Shown: positions 55,201 to 64,000 of the stretch, in pieces | Numbering within the stretch: the stretch's first letter is position 1 | Layout: every line of letters starts with the position of its first letter | Assembly: GCA_033816765.1 (NCBI GenBank) | Contig: CM066294.1 | Span: 2,232,001 to 2,296,000 of the forward strand | Length of the DNA stretch: 64,000 nucleotides | Origin: Nothopassalora personata | Taxonomy: Eukaryota > Ascomycota > Dothideomycetes > Mycosphaerellales > Mycosphaerellaceae | Reading direction: 5' to 3' | Position numbers and translations under genes: made by a program | The notes under the pieces: generated by a model | Databases searched by the model: none | Told to the model about the DNA's origin: nothing | The model's input: the letters and a program-made list of their open reading frames with translations, nothing else

Positions 55201-56395
55201 ATAGTAGCTAAATATAAGGCGTTAGCGAAGACGGTATAAGCCGGCGGAAGGATCCGCGAAGGCTACGCGTAGGGTAGTCGAATATAAGGTACCTACGAAG
55301 GCCGTAAGAGGCGCTAAAACAAGGACATAGGTTATGCATTTAGGCCTTAACCCTTTGGTAGCTAGATATAAGGACCTCTATCCCCGATAGTAAACTTAGC
55401 TATAACCTATATATAAGATACTAACCTATAGTATGTTCTATCGGACTAAAAGGCTCGCTTACTTAGTTAAGCGAACACCCCCGACAGTAATAATATTAGA
55501 GAGGGAGGTAAGGAGAGAGAAGAGTAGAGAGAAGAGTATTTATTTTAAAAATAAACTTTTATAGGCGCGCTACGGCGCTACGTAGATAAAAGATAGGCGC
55601 GTAGTAGGCGGCTAATATACGTAGAGCGCGCGATTACTCGTTATTATCGTCCTTATTATCCTCCTTATTATACTCGCCCCGTAGGGCTAGTAGTAAGAAG
55701 GCCCTATTAGCCGTAGTAGTATTAATGTTTCTAGCCTATAGGAACTATAACTACGGTTAGTATAGGACACGTATACGACACGTATGTTACTTACCGTACG
55801 GCCGAGCTTAAAGAGCCTATTAAGGGCCCTATTCTACTCTTACTATAGAACTACGGACGTAGTAGCGGCGGCGGAGGAGGGGGTAGTAGTAGTAGAGGCG
55901 CCGGCGAAGCGTACGCGGGTGTCGCCTATACGCTTATTCTTATAGGTACTAAACTACCTCTTAGCCTAGGAGGAGGTTAGCCGATTTATATAGGGAGCGA
56001 TAGTACGCCGTACACGGCGAGCGTAGGGAGCGCTAGCGAGGCGTAGTACTTACCTCTAAGATCTACTCGCCTAGCTAGGCGTAGACCTCGTACTACTAGT
56101 CTAGAGCATCCTACTCTTACTTAGTAATAGGGTTACTAAGCCCCTAGATAAGCTTATTGCGCTAAGCCTAAGCGGCGCGTAGGCGAGCTACTAGCTACGC
56201 GATAGCGACGCTAGTGTTACTAACGTAGGGGTGCCTAATAGCTCTATAGTGCCTATACTTCTTAAGTAACTCGCCGGTAGTAATACTATTATACGTATCC
56301 TACTTGTCTACTATACTATTAGTAAGTATATCGTAAGCGAAGAGCGTAGCGAATACTCACTAGCTACGAAGTACGGTAGATAACGTATATATATC
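55201..56395. other. RIP-like TA-rich DNA, no recognised element
   Basis: Continues the CpA/TpG-poor composition. It may include the 3' end of the chromovirus and further relics. A perfect short palindromic word, gcttacttagttaagc, lies near 55,450. Nothing else is identified. Confidence 0.5.
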
Positions 56396-56400
56396 TTAAT
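56396..56400. repeat. target-site duplication, left copy (ttaat)
   Basis: The five bases directly before the 5' LTR are repeated directly after the 3' LTR (61,734-61,738), as expected for copia integration. Confidence 0.9.
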
Positions 56401-56666
56401 TGTTGAGAATATGCAGGTCATCGGGTTAAAGAGGTTGGGGTCTACCGGACCCCAACATGTGGTTGCCCCGCAACAGGATTACGTGGCTGGGTGACATGGC
56501 TGGATCAGGGGTATAAGACTCATCCGAACAGATGAGTCTGCCTCTTATCCTTTACATCCACATCCGCGATACTTGTTCATAGAGACACGCTATCCCATTG
56601 GGTCCTTCTTCGTCCTAAGGCAAGATTCCATCTTCCAGTGGCTGCGCAACTCGTACCTGTTCAACA
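56401..56666 (+). repeat. copia 5' LTR
   Basis: 266 bp, starting tgttgagaatatgcagg and ending gtacctgttcaaca. It contains two inverted repeats: gttggggtc/gaccccaac and gactcatc/gatgagtc. A TATA-like gtataaga near 56,510 lies before the second one. It should hold the element's promoter and the transcript start. Confidence 0.95.
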
Positions 56667-56680
56667 GGTTATGAGCCCGG
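56667..56680 (+). promoter_or_regulatory. primer-binding site (initiator Met half-tRNA type)
   Basis: Immediately after the 5' LTR, ggttatgagcccgg is complementary to the anticodon arm of initiator methionine tRNA (gggctcataacc) rather than to its 3' end. Drosophila copia uses the same internal priming by a tRNA 5' half. The match is from memory of the tRNA sequence. Confidence 0.75.
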
Positions 56681-57180
56681 GTTTGCCTACTTGGATCTCG
56701 TCTTACTCGAAGTCGTAACGCAGTTATTCCTCTGCAGGATAAAGGAAGGGCAGACTGGAGGCCGCCTCCGCATTGCACAGGAAGCTACAGCTCGCTGTAG
56801 GTGCATATCAGTCGTGAAAGCGCCTAGTGAGACACTATCAGTCTTTGACCGACTCAGAGGGTCGGAAGAGAAGCCTGTGTCAATACCCCAGACAGGTGGG
56901 CGAGCCTACTGGGAAGAGTCGCTCTCAGGACACCGCGTCGTCCTCACCGACTAACTGTTCCGTCTGAGAGAGTCGCAGTGTCTCAGAACACCCTCCCCTG
57001 AGAGAGTTACAGACAGCGTCTCAGAACACGATCCTACGACCGATTATCCCCTCTCCGGCCGACAGCCATCCTGTCCGCCATCAACCACGCGTTCGACTTA
57101 TCCCCTCGATACCGCGAACGACCGAATACCTATCGACTCCGTGGGCAGCCATCCTGACCCACACACACATACACAAAAGC
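56681..57180 (+). other. copia 5' leader
   Basis: A 500-base untranslated leader between the PBS and the gag ATG. An imperfect direct repeat (ctgagagagt ... gtctcagaacac) occurs near 56,965-56,991 and 57,000-57,029. Short frames here are not credible genes. Confidence 0.6.
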
Positions 57181-58764
57181 ATGGAGTCCGAAACTGGACA
57201 CAGCAGCCTTGGGAGAAGGAGGGCAGCCCCCATCCTCGCCAAGGACAACTGGAGAACATGGTTCTCCTTGATGCAAGACCATCTTGAGGCCCAAGATGTG
57301 TACTGGGTAGTGGACGGAAGCAACCCACTGTCTAGCACCCCAAGCTCCTCAACACCATCTGAATCATCTACCTCCCAATCTGGACTTCAAGAATCAAGAT
57401 ACAGTCCAGCCGGCAGAAAGGCTAATGCAAAGGCAAGATATGAGATCTTTATCTGCCTTTCGCAAGATGACCAAGACGAGGTGTTGGAGATAAGAGAAGC
57501 TGGGGAGATCTGGCTCAAGATGAGAGCGAAGTACAGCAGGGTTCATGCTGCACATGCAATGGCAGTTGTTCAAGAGTTGATCAACTTCAGAATGACAGAG
57601 AACATGACTATCAGGCAGGCCTGGGTCCATCTTGGCAACCTTGCACGAAGGATTGCCGAAGTCGACCCAGCAGAGGCTCACTACACAGAGCCTACAAGGA
57701 AGCTGAAGCATCTGCTTCAGGCTCTGCCTGAGGTGTATCTTGAGACGAAGAACACCATCCTGGCCCAGCCAGGACTGTCATACGAAGATTGTCTGCAACT
57801 GCTTGAGTCACATGAATCCAGACTGGAGGTCGCATCCAAAGAAACAGCGATGTTTGCGGGAAGAGGTTACCAGGGCAAGATCACCTGCCATCTCTGTGAT
57901 GGTGATCATCTCATCAAAGAATGCCCACACCTCTCCGGCGCCAAGCAGACTGTCAAAAAGGACAAGCACAACAGAGGAAGGACCTCTGTTGTAAAGAGAC
58001 AATCATCACCGCCGAGAAGACGTTCGCAATCCCCAAACCTAAGGGATATGCTCAAGGCGGTGAGTGATCTTACAAAGCAGATGAAGGAGGGCCAAAAGAA
58101 GCCTAAAGCCTCCTCATCCAAGCCTGCAAGGGCACACGTAACCCAAGAAGACACATCAGATTCTGAAGCACCCCTAGAAGATGATGATGTCGATGAGGTT
58201 GCCCATTCCACTGTGGAAGCCAAAGGCAAATACCCCTCCTCAGAGTGGTTGCTTGACTCTTGTGCCTCGTCCCACATGACTGACCAAGATTCACTTTTCA
58301 GGACACTGAAGCCTCTCGGGAAGAGAAAGTGGATCAAGGTTGGAGGTGGCTTTCTCCATGCCACGCATGTGGGAAGCGCAGTGATGGGTGGTCCCTCTGG
58401 GAAACAGATTGTCTTGGAAAACGTTTTGCTTGTTCCTGGCCTTGGAGTTAGTCTTGTTTCGTGGAACCAGTTCAGCCATCAGTTTGCTGTCCAACCACCC
58501 AGTTTCACCCTCAGGTCCCTCTCTGGAAAACCAGTTGTCCAGACAAAGATGAAGGGAGGAGTTCCATTCATTCAGACTATCTCTGAACAACTTGAGCCTA
58601 TATCACATGCCCTGCTAGCTCAAGACGGTGAAATGGAACATGCTATGGCATCCACTGAGTCCGAAGATCAGTGGGAGCTATGGCATAGAAGATGTGCACA
58701 CCTTGGCAAGGGGTTGCTGAGAAATCTACACCGAGTTACTGACAAGAATGGAAGATGCAGGTAG
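57181..58764 (+). CDS. copia Gag-protease frame
   Basis: A 527-aa frame from ATG 57181. The Gag part has RYEIFICLSQDDQDEVL and KLKHLLQALPEVYLE, then a CCHC zinc knuckle, CHLCDGDHLIKEC. A basic, Ser-rich linker follows, then the protease WLLDSCASSHMTDQDSLF, where the usual Asp-Ser-Gly is Asp-Ser-Cys. Next is NVLLVPGLGVSLVSW, then the start of the GAG-pre-integrase domain, WELWHRRCAHLGKGLL. The frame ends just after HRVTDKNG, where the deletion begins. A single Gly to Cys change next to the catalytic Asp may or may not impair protease. No RIP-type stops. Confidence 0.9.
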   Translation: MESETGHSSLGRRRAAPILAKDNWRTWFSLMQDHLEAQDVYWVVDGSNPLSSTPSSSTPSESSTSQSGLQESRYSPAGRKANAKARYEIFICLSQDDQDEVLEIREAGEIWLKMRAKYSRVHAAHAMAVVQELINFRMTENMTIRQAWVHLGNLARRIAEVDPAEAHYTEPTRKLKHLLQALPEVYLETKNTILAQPGLSYEDCLQLLESHESRLEVASKETAMFAGRGYQGKITCHLCDGDHLIKECPHLSGAKQTVKKDKHNRGRTSVVKRQSSPPRRRSQSPNLRDMLKAVSDLTKQMKEGQKKPKASSSKPARAHVTQEDTSDSEAPLEDDDVDEVAHSTVEAKGKYPSSEWLLDSCASSHMTDQDSLFRTLKPLGKRKWIKVGGGFLHATHVGSAVMGGPSGKQIVLENVLLVPGLGVSLVSWNQFSHQFAVQPPSFTLRSLSGKPVVQTKMKGGVPFIQTISEQLEPISHALLAQDGEMEHAMASTESEDQWELWHRRCAHLGKGLLRNLHRVTDKNGRCR

Positions 58765-61433
58765 AAAACGTCGCAAGATGCTTCCTATCTGCAATCAGAA
58801 GTGACGGTGCAAGGGAGATTCTCGCCTTGCTGAAGCAGTGGGAGAAGGAGTTTGGCATCCAGATGGACACGACCGATGCCTACAACTCACTTCAGAATGG
58901 TCCTGTGGAGAGATCAATTCAAGCCTCTGAGAACACAGTGAGAGCAATGCTGGAAGACTCAAACATGCCAGTCGAATTCTGGCCAGAAGCCCTCCTTGCT
59001 CAAACTGTGGTGAGAAACAGGCTCCCAAATGGACCCATTGTAGATGGTATCGCTCTTTCGCCGGAAGAAGCCTTCACTGGCCAGGTACCATCTGTTGACC
59101 ATTTGAGAGTCTGGGGATGCAAAGCAGTGGTCTATGTAGACCCGAGGTCCCATCCTCAAGGCTTGAGAAGAGACAAGCTGATGAATAGGGGCAAAGAAGC
59201 TGTGTTCGTGGGCTACAATGAGAACACCACGAAGCAATGGCTGTTCTGGGAGCCTGACATGCGAGCTATCAAGGCCCACAGCCAGGTCGACTGGTTCGAG
59301 AATGAGAAGGGGGGTGATATGGATCTTGGCATCACCTTCACCAACCAGTCGAACAAAGCGCCGCAGCGTGTTCCTGTTGGACGACCTGGTCGACCCGGTC
59401 GCCCAATTGGGATGTCACCCGCGGGTGACATCTCACCGGGACAAAGTTCGACCGGGGCCGGCGCCGCAGGAATCCCCAATTCATCAAAACCACCACCACA
59501 GCCAGCAAAGCCGCTGTTTGTACAACTTCCCCCACCTCCAAAAGACATGGGAGAATACCAGAAGATTGGAGACGAGGGGACTCCAGGAGAAAACGAGGAA
59601 GATCCCATTCAGGAGGACCAGCCTCAACAGCCATCCCAACTTGCAGGCAACAAGAGGTCAAGGGGGGATGGAGATGATGGCTCTGCTGAGCATGAAGCCA
59701 AGCATCACAGGGCATTGATTGCCCAGATGTTTCATCTTGATCCAACCATGAGCTGGGTTGAGGAAATCCTGAATGACGTGGAAGAGTATGCATTTGCTGC
59801 TGTTGGGCAGGCCATAGCCTACCAGCAGGAAGTGCCAATCCCAAAGTCCTATAAGGAGGCAGTGGGAGACCCCAATTGGGGACATATGTGGAAAGAGGCA
59901 ATCCAGAAAGAACTTATTGCCTTGGAAAGCAACAACACCTTGGAACCAGTTGTACCGCCAAAGGGTGCCAACCTGGTTACATCCAAGTGGGTCTTTGATG
60001 TGAAAAGGATGATCAGTGGAGCCATAGAGAAGTTCAAGGCAAGACTGGTTGCAAGAGGATTTTCACAGAAATATGGTGTTGACTTCGAAGAGACCTTTGC
60101 GCCTACTGTCAGGCATGATACCCTCAGGGTGTTCATGGCTGTAGTGTGCGAGAAGGATCTCGAGATGCACCAGGTGGATGTGAACAATGCTTTCACCGAG
60201 AGCAGTCTTCTTGAAGACATCTACATGATCCCACCCCTAGGTGTTGAGGTTCCCCCGAACATGGTCTTCAAGGTCTTACGCAGCCTTTACGGACTCAAAC
60301 AAGCAGCCAGAGACTGGAACAAACTCTGTGTTGCCAAGCTGGAACAGATTGGATTCACCCAGTCCCAGGTGGATCCATGCCTACTCATTCACAAAGGGAG
60401 AGACATCATGATTCTCACCCATGTGGATGACATCCCTATTGCAGCTCCGAAGCTGTCAGATATTCAGTGGTTCAAGGCTGAATTTGGACGCGTGTTCAAG
60501 ATCAAAGATCTTGGGGAACCTGAGAAGATCCTCGGAATGAGGATCACGAGAGATAGGTCCCAAGGAACTCTCAAGCTCGATCAGGGACACTATGTTCAAA
60601 CCAACCTTGCCAAGATGAATATGGCTAGAGAGAAGGCTACACCAACCCACTCACCCATGGATAGCTACGAAGACTTGAAACCTACGGCTACAATGGATGA
60701 GAGGTGCAACAAGCAGGATTACCAGAGCTACAATGGTACCTGGATGTGGCCAATGACAATGACAAGACCGGACCTTGCTTTCCCCCTTGGAAGAATCAGC
60801 TCATATGTGGCCGACCCGTCAAAGCAACACATGAGAGCTTTGAAGAAACTCTCCCGCTATCTCAGATCATACCCTGATCTTGGATTGATGTTCAAGCGCG
60901 GTGGAGGTGTTCTCCAGGGGTACTCAGACTCTGACTATGCTATGGACAAAGCAGACAGAGTCTCAATCCTTGGGCATGTGTGGCTCCTCTGCGGATCCCC
61001 TGTGTCCTGGATGAGTAAGAAGCAGAAGTCTGTTGCAACATCAACAATGGAGGCTGAGTTCATGGCCATGAACGCAGCCGCAAAGCAGTCGCAGTTCCTT
61101 GCTGCAGTCCTCCGAGAAATGAGGTGTCCAGAGCTTGTTGGAGAATGTTCTTTCCAGCCAAGCGTCAAGGCATGCAAGAGTACTGCTGACGAGCTGAGAC
61201 CAGTGAAGCTCATGGGCGACAACCAAGCAGCTTTGACCCTTGTCAAAGATGCCCATGTGCACGAGAGGTCAAAGCACATTGATGTTGCATACAACTACGT
61301 CAGACATCTCTGGTGGCAGAAGAAGATTGCAGTGGAGTACTGCCATACAAAGAACATGGTTGCTGATGGGTTAACCAAACCCCTTAGTGGCCAGCAGTTT
61401 CAAAACTTTGTGAGGCAGCTCCAGCTTGCATAA
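58755..61433 (+). pseudogene. copia integrase remnant plus RT-RNase H frame
   Basis: Opens in a different frame from Gag. It begins inside integrase at the second-Asp strand (RSDGAREIL) and continues with DTTDAYNSLQNGPVERSIQ, including the catalytic Glu region. The N-terminal HHCC zinc end and first Asp strand are absent. An intact RT follows: SKWVFDVKRM, QVDVNNAFTE, LYGLKQAARDW and LTHVDDIPIAA, where the catalytic box is HVDD instead of YVDD. RNase H has GYSDSDYA, STMEAEFMAM, DNQAALTLV and SKHIDVAYNYV. 892 codons without a stop. The ATG at 58755 is probably not a natural start; in intact relatives this is one polyprotein with Gag. Confidence 0.9.
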
Positions 61434-61458
61434 GGGATTGTTGGAGACCTTCTGACCT

Positions 61459-61467
61459 GAGTGGGAG
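61459..61467 (+). promoter_or_regulatory. polypurine tract
   Basis: gagtgggag lies directly against the 3' LTR, the position where plus-strand DNA synthesis is primed. Confidence 0.7.
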
Positions 61468-61733
61468 TGTTGAGAATATGCAGGTCATCGGGTTAAAGAG
61501 GTTGGGGTCTACCGGACCCCAACATGTGGTTGCCCCGCAACAGGATTACGTGGCTGGGTGACATGGCTGGATCAGGGGTATAAGACTCATCCGAACAGAT
61601 GAGTCTGCCTCTTATCCTTTACATCCACATCCGCGATACTTGTTCATAGAGACACGCTATCCCATTGGGTCCTTCTTCGTCCTAAGGCAAGATTCCATCT
61701 TCCAGTGGCTGCGCAACTCGTACCTGTTCAACA
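61468..61733 (+). repeat. copia 3' LTR
   Basis: 266 bp, reading identically to the 5' LTR in my comparison. Ends ttcaaca and is followed by ttaat. Confidence 0.95.
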
Positions 61734-61738
61734 TTAAT
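61734..61738. repeat. target-site duplication, right copy (ttaat)
   Basis: Matches the five bases before the 5' LTR. Confidence 0.9.
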
Positions 61739-62025
61739 ATTAGTACCTAGGCGCCTAGCTAGTAAGGACTTAGGGATCTACGGCCCTAGTACGCTAAACT
61801 TACGCTTCGCTAGCGTATCTAGTACGCCGAGCGCGCTAGACATCTATACTAGTAGTACTAGTAATAGTGTTAGTAGTACTAATAGGCCCCCTATAAGGGT
61901 CTCCTAGCGGAGCTAGTCTTAGATAGCTTCCTCTAAAGCTATAGTAGTACTAGCGGGTCGCTAGATAGTCGCTAGCGAGGAGCTAGTAGATCGCTAGTAG
62001 TACGGGTATAGTACGCTACGAGAAC
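61739..62025. other. RIP-like TA-rich DNA, no gene
   Basis: Continuation of the DNA interrupted by the copia element, with many tagtagtac and gctagcg words. No coding signal. Confidence 0.5.
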
Positions 62026-62496
62026 GTAGTATAAGGGAAAAGAAGGAAAAGGAGGGAGAGGGTACGCTTCTTAAACCCTCGAGTTAGTTAACCCGGTAAC
62101 TATAACTTTATACCTACCTATACTACGATAATAACACGTACGAGACCCGTAGGCGGGTCGTATAGTAACGGAATCTACGAGAAGTTGATAGATTACTTAT
62201 ATAGAAACCTCCTAAAGCCGCGAGCTAAGGGTAGCTCGTCCTAGAAGGGGAGGTAGTTATAAGGGTAGCCTATAGCTAACCCTTATATATAATGCGGCTA
62301 TACCCGGCTTAGTATACCGTACCTAACGCGCATACGTACACTAGGAGACGCGTATAGCGTCTATAGAAGAAAGTAAGCTTTAGTTTAATTACGATTAGAA
62401 GATCGTAGGCGTACTATATATTACGACATTCCCTTATAGCCTTACGGCCCTTATACGTACCCTCTCCCTCCTTTTCCTACTTTTCCCTTATACTAC
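62026..62496. mobile_element. MITE-like element B with 41-bp inverted termini
   Basis: Terminal inverted repeats at 62,026-62,066 and 62,456-62,496 (starting gtagtataagggaaaa, about one mismatch) flank about 390 bp. The interior matches the centre plus one arm of foldback element A in reversed orientation. It shares aagggtagcctatagc and gacgcgtatagcgtctatag. No coding potential; a non-autonomous DNA-transposon-like structure. Confidence 0.75.
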
Positions 62497-63389
62497 TAAT
62501 GTCTACTAACTACGCTATGTAGGCCTATCCGAGTTGTAGTAGTATAGAGTAGCGCTTATGTAAGTAGGGGTATTTACCAGTCCCGGGACCGTAAAATTAG
62601 GTCACGTAACGAGTAGCGTAGTAGCTAGAAAAACAAGAGGATTAGCGGACTTAAACTCCTATGTCCTCTACTCGAGAGGTATAAATTGAATTATTGCCTT
62701 AATGCTACGCTTATAATACTTAACTGCGTAGTATATATCTTAATAGCTATACTAGGTTCTACTAGCTTACCTAAATGTCTAATTAAACCTAAATGAAATT
62801 AGGGCAAGTTGGACCTAAGGGACCCCCTTTAAACCTAAGGTTAACATAACCTATTAGTCGTTAATATATCCTCCCCTATTACGAACCTATCCTTAGGTTC
62901 TAAAGTAGTAAGCCCGGGTACTATAGGTAGCGTAGTTAGTCGCTATAAGCTAAGGTGGTCTTATAGTAGCATAATAGCTCACCCTACCATTTAGCTTAAC
63001 ATATAAGATATTAGGCAATCCTAGGGCCTACTAGCGACAGTTTATAAAGATCGAAAGGATTCTTCTAATAGAGACCGTAATAGTAACGTTAATAACCGCG
63101 ACTCGCGCTATGTTAGTATTAATCGAATAGGCTAGATAGTTGAATAATGCGAACGCTATTTATAAAATAAGTAAGTATTAGTACTAGTAACCTAATAAAT
63201 CTAAGGACGAGTCTATCGCGTAGCTAGAAAGTTAGTTAAGGGAAGATAAGTAACTATAAGAAATAAGTAAGATCTAAGGACTAGAAGCATCCGTACCCGA
63301 AGCATTAACTAGAACTAGAACTAGAACTAGAACTAGAACTAGAACTAGAATTAGAACTAGAAACCTATAGGCTATAGCTATAGGCGGAA
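62497..63389. pseudogene. degenerate DNA, possible plus-strand relic
   Basis: Between 63,060 and 63,305 one plus frame has mainly TAG stops among ordinary residues (ETVIVTLITATRAMLVLIE, NKSKDESIA), suggesting a dead coding region. A six-base repeat follows. 62,500-62,850 retains more CpA/TpG than the rest. No family identified. Confidence 0.3.
63306..63362 (+). repeat. (aactag)n hexamer repeat
   Basis: About nine copies of a six-base unit with one variant (aattag). It reads as Thr-Arg repeats in one frame. Confidence 0.9.
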
Positions 63390-64000
63390 ATCAACTAGAA
63401 ACTAGGAGCCTATAAACCCGTACTAACTACTTAGTTCCACTTATTCTTACATAACTCCTTTATCTAGACCTACTCGTTATCGTAGCTAACACTAGTCTTA
63501 TTAGACGCGTCCCTAAGTAGCTAGCTAGTAAAGTTCCTATAGTAGTTACGGAAGAAGCTCTTATCGCGCCCTTCGCTTATAAAGCATATCTACTCGAGAG
63601 TAGTAACTAAGCTAAGCTACTTATCTATTAGTTTTATAGCTCGGACGCGCTAATTATGTATCTTCTTATAGAAGAGCTCCGAGTCTAGGCGGACTGTAGC
63701 ATTAAGCTACCTTCTAGCATTAAGGATAACTTTGTTATCGTTCTAAGACTTTAAATCTACTAGGGCATCGGATAGAGGGCTAATACTACTAAGGTGTACG
63801 CCCGTAGGAAAAGGATAGCTAGGTACTAGGCGTCGATACTTAAACCCTATAGCGCTCTTACTTAGCGTCTTAAAGTTACGATAGAGGTCTATCACCTAGT
63901 GCATGCTCTAGCTTCTCTAGAGTTTAAGATAGTTATCGTCGCGGATCTCGATAAAGTAAGGGTTAATCTAACGTAGCGTCTTCTTATGTACGGCCTACCT
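63390..64000 (-). pseudogene. unidentified RIP-killed protein, runs off the contig
   Basis: On the minus strand one frame stays protein-like for about 200 codons, with stops nearly all TAG. Recognisable stretches include INPYFIEIRDDNYLKL, VIDLYRNFKTLSKSAIGFKY, ISPLSDALVDLKS and LDSELFYKKIHN. The family is not recognised. The upstream end lies beyond base 64,000. Confidence 0.45.

Larger units (their letters stand above)
56401..61733 (+). mobile_element. Ty1/copia LTR retrotransposon, recent, integrase-deleted
   Basis: A complete-ended element of 5,333 bp with two 266-bp LTRs that read identically by eye, TG...CA ends (tgttgag...ttcaaca), a 5-bp duplication ttaat, a primer-binding site, a purine-rich tract, gag-protease and RT-RNase H frames. 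Base composition is normal, unlike the TA-rich DNA on both sides, so it inserted after that DNA was mutated. Part of integrase is missing and the frame changes there, so it should need another element to move. Plus strand throughout. Confidence 0.95.

Noticed and set aside
56691..56954. 87-codon frame in the copia leader
   Set aside because: It lies between the primer-binding site and gag, has no domain, and leaders of such elements are normally untranslated.
47863..64000. CRISPR-like array from the many short repeats
   Set aside because: The repeats are contiguous satellites or inverted repeats without unique spacers, and the DNA is fungal.

Overview
The window looks like a contig from a filamentous ascomycete, most likely a Dothideomycete. 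About 47 kb is compact and gene-rich, with many genes split by short introns (about 44-91 bp, GT-AG plus one GC-AG). The remaining 16 kb is a mobile-element block wrecked by a repeat-induced point mutation (RIP)-like process. No CRISPR arrays, operons, tRNA or rRNA genes were recognised.

Gene-rich part (1-47,590). In order: a dye-decolorizing peroxidase; relics; biotin-protein ligase (BPL1, minus) diverging from a four-exon COA4-type cytochrome oxidase assembly gene; MGM101; a frameshifted short-chain dehydrogenase relic; two tandem paralogues carrying a dead copia-protease-like domain; an acyltransferase-3 membrane protein; a GT15 mannosyltransferase; candidate secreted proteins, one with a nonsense codon; UBC6; a coiled-coil spindle-pole-like protein; a PWWP-like/BTB-like protein; SEC11; a NADAR/YbiA protein; a Ser/Thr-rich secreted protein; an ATP-grasp pseudogene; an EMC10-like protein; an FGGY carbohydrate kinase; a CDK11-like kinase; a 2EXR-like protein; PL7 and BTB relics; an alpha/beta hydrolase; oligoribonuclease; and a pair of short Cys-rich reading frames.

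Mobile-element block (about 47,590-64,000). It opens with an 8-bp tandem repeat, then becomes TA-rich DNA almost without CpA/TpG but rich in CpG. Reading frames whose stops are almost all TAG reveal dead coding regions: an integrase-core (DDE-like) protein (about 48,060-50,530), a Ty3/gypsy chromovirus (about 51,600-55,200) and an unidentified minus-strand protein (63,390-64,000). A 24-bp minisatellite and foldback/MITE-like inverted repeats lie among them.

Into this dead DNA a Ty1/copia element (56,401-61,733) has inserted. Its 266-bp LTRs look identical, it is flanked by a 5-bp duplication (ttaat), its base composition is normal, and its long ORFs carry no RIP. It lacks part of its integrase, so it is probably non-autonomous. 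The contrast suggests that RIP acted before the insertion, or that RIP is now weak or absent.

The housekeeping genes are unrelated neighbours, as is usual in fungi. The accessory interest lies in the copia-derived host genes, the secreted-protein candidates, the RIP fingerprint and the layered transposon history. All family calls come from motif reading, without database searches.
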